The notes under the pieces were generated by a model. That model was given only the letters and a program-made list of their open reading frames with translations. It did no database searches and had not been told where the DNA came from. A DNA stretch of 6,125 bases from an uncultured Clostridia bacterium (GTDB taxonomy: Bacteria; Bacillota; Clostridia; Oscillospirales; Acutalibacteraceae). The translations under genes and the position numbers were made by a program. Location of the stretch: contig CAMJHU010000139.1 in the NCBI GenBank assembly GCA_946405565.1, forward strand, positions 1 through 6,125, in the 5' to 3' direction. Position 1 is the first letter of the stretch; the number at the start of each line of letters is the position of its first letter. Positions 5,109 through 6,125 of the stretch are shown here, piece after piece.

Positions 5109-6034
5109 ATAATATCCGCCAGCTCCTGTACATTTTCCACGGTCAGTTGGGTCAATTCCGCGACCTTTTCCACCGAAAGTCCTTCCTTGAGCAAAGCAAG
5201 CGCCCGGAACTCGGCTTTTCTTCTGGCTTCGGCAAGAAGCCGCTCCTGCTCGCGACCCTGTTCGCGCCCTTGCTCGCGCCCTTCTTCGCGCCCCTGTTCG
5301 CGTCCTTTGGCAATGCCGGCGCGATAGGAATCATTGATAGCGGTTTCCATGATCTGACACATATGCTTTACCCCCTGTTCATTTTGTTTGAAATATTTTG
5401 TTACCGCTGCTATCTCGGTGTAATTCATGTCATTCGGGTCGGAACACATGAAATCCTTCATCAGTTTTCCCAATGCACTGTCACTTTCCTGCGCCGCGTT
5501 CACATAAATAATATGGGAACCGTCGTGAAATGACCTTCCTTTTTCCACCAGAACCCGCTCGATATGATAGATCGTCAGACCGTCACCGAATATATCGTTT
5601 TCGGTCAGAAAAATCACATAGTTTTCCGGCAAATCCTGATAGGCTTTTCCCTTTTGCAGGGACAGATGACTGTCCAGCAAGCTGCTGTGATATCTGGCGC
5701 GTTTTGGATTTGCGCCGGCATCCGCCCGCTGTACCTCAATATTATATTTTTTGCCGCTGCTGTCTGTGGCAAACGAGTCCAGCTGTACCGAATGACCGCT
5801 GAGGTTCCGGATGGAATACTGTGTTTTCATTTCCGTCACATGCAGATCGTCCTTGTCAAGAATAATGCGCAGTACAAATTCCATCAGATCGGGTCTGTTC
5901 TCAAAGCACACCGCAAAAAACGTATCGTCTATCAACCGGAACTGCTGAATCAACGCCAGATTCGCCTGCAGAATTTCCGCGTAGCTTCGGTCGTCATCCC
6001 AATCATGCTTGCTGTTCTGAGCCAACGTTTCCAC
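5102..6034 (-). CDS. Rpn-family recombination-promoting nuclease / PD-(D/E)XK putative transposase
   Basis: A 310-residue protein of the PD-(D/E)XK nuclease superfamily (Rpn/PDDEXK_2). Family members cut DNA and promote RecA-independent recombination in E. coli; a role here is by analogy. The catalytic pattern is visible: Asp86 in VQLDSFATD, then Glu100-x-Gln102 in YNIEVQRAD, followed by KRARYHSSLLDS (111-122). The C-terminal third has five GREQ/GREE repeats (244-263), then a charged helix, and ends with a short GLSVEKVAELTQLTVENVQELA repeat (286-307, split by one turn), the usual Rpn ending. Start is uncertain: GTG at 6034 or TTG at 6025 (AGGTGG 5 nt upstream). Base composition is visibly less GC-rich than the sporulation genes, suggesting acquisition. 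It stands 132 nt upstream of the response regulator and has its own terminator. A second copy probably lies beyond the right edge. Confidence 0.93.
   Translation of the reverse strand: METLAQNSKHDWDDDRSYAEILQANLALIQQFRLIDDTFFAVCFENRPDLMEFVLRIILDKDDLHVTEMKTQYSIRNLSGHSVQLDSFATDSSGKKYNIEVQRADAGANPKRARYHSSLLDSHLSLQKGKAYQDLPENYVIFLTENDIFGDGLTIYHIERVLVEKGRSFHDGSHIIYVNAAQESDSALGKLMKDFMCSDPNDMNYTEIAAVTKYFKQNEQGVKHMCQIMETAINDSYRAGIAKGREQGREEGREQGREQGREQERLLAEARRKAEFRALALLKEGLSVEKVAELTQLTVENVQELADIIL
5246..5305 (-). repeat. Five 12-bp tandem repeats encoding GREQ/GREE inside rpn
   Basis: Codons 244-263 consist of five 12-base units, each encoding Gly-Arg-Glu-Gln (second unit Gly-Arg-Glu-Glu). The units differ by a few third-position bases. 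Because the unit is a multiple of three, slippage would change repeat number without breaking the frame. Confidence 0.9.
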
Positions 6035-6052
6035 CTGCCTTCTCTCACGGAT

Positions 6053-6061
6053 ATTGTACCA
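6053..6061 (-). promoter_or_regulatory. Candidate extended -10 promoter for rpn
   Basis: TGGTACAAT (6053-6061, minus strand) fits an extended -10 box. The start would be near 6046, only about 12 nt before the GTG at 6034, so a TTG start at 6025 is easier to reconcile. The TTGCAA at 6083-6088 is too far away (24 bp) to be a normal -35. Confidence 0.4.
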
Positions 6062-6070
6062 TTTTCAGTT

Positions 6071-6125
6071 GGTATTTTCGTATTGCAATGTGAAAGCTCT
6101 GTCTGTTTTCCGGACAGGTTACAGA
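6071..6125. repeat. 55-bp direct repeat, copy 2 (runs to the window edge)
   Basis: Identical to 5054-5108 up to the last base of the window, so the true repeat may be longer. To the left the identity stops sharply at 6071. The left arm of the 16-bp inverted repeat seen beside copy 1 is absent here. Confidence 0.95.
6119..6125 (-). CDS. Last codons of a probable second rpn copy (runs off the right edge)
   Basis: The bases match the end of the rpn gene at 5102-5108: one and a third codons plus TAA, read as Leu-stop in the same frame. With the 55-bp perfect repeat this suggests that a paralogous rpn gene ends here, separated from the complete copy by 84 nt. Only seven bases are visible, so this is inference. 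Confidence 0.4.

Noticed and set aside
5027..5533. 168-codon plus-strand open frame starting in the inverted repeat
   Set aside because: Antisense to rpn. Its similar first residues to the minus frame from 5071 come only from the inverted repeat.

Overview
This window looks like a chromosomal segment from a spore-forming anaerobic Firmicute, probably a gut Clostridia member close to Oscillospiraceae/Ruminococcaceae. The evidence is a complete spoIIA-type sporulation switch, Bacillus/Clostridium-style ribosome binding sites (AAAGGAGGTGA-like), GC-rich genes separated by AT-rich gaps, a short SigF, and an Rpn/PD-(D/E)XK nuclease with the GREQ repeats common in gut Clostridia. All supported genes lie on the minus strand, so transcription runs from high to low coordinates. 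Assignments come from reading motifs; no database search was run.

Right end (about 4980-6125): a 310-residue Rpn-family nuclease (5102-6034). A 55-bp perfect direct repeat occurs at its 3' end (5054-5108) and again at the window edge (6071-6125). The edge copy includes the same stop codon, so a second, related rpn gene probably ends there. A 16-bp inverted repeat (5026-5041/5057-5072) followed by T's on the minus strand looks like the rpn terminator. Its last arm also carries the -35 box of the next promoter.

Middle (2031-4969): one tight operon reads response regulator, then histidine kinase (4-nt ATGA overlap), then a cytosolic polysaccharide deacetylase (16-nt gap), then an unrecognised 81-residue lysine-rich protein (5-nt gap). 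It starts from a good housekeeping promoter (TTGCAA, 17 bp, TATGAT) and ends at a strong hairpin terminator (1918-1974). The simplest reading is a membrane sensor that controls its own operon and a carbohydrate-modifying enzyme.

Left-middle (414-1880): spoIIAA, spoIIAB and sigF, the anti-anti-sigma, anti-sigma kinase and forespore sigma factor that set compartment-specific gene expression in sporulation. Key residues are conserved (Ser58 of SpoIIAA; the N box and glycine boxes of SpoIIAB). SigF lacks about 30 N-terminal residues compared with B. subtilis. No clear SigH promoter is visible in the short gap between the upstream terminator and spoIIAA.

Left end (1-413): the first 26 codons of a gene that looks like an Xre/Cro-type HTH regulator (start at 78). 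Its likely promoter (TTGCAA, 17 bp, TATAAT) is about 200 nt upstream, leaving a long leader with several mutually exclusive inverted repeats and a stop-interrupted protein-like frame. This leader and the rpn repeat boundary are the least explained parts of the window.
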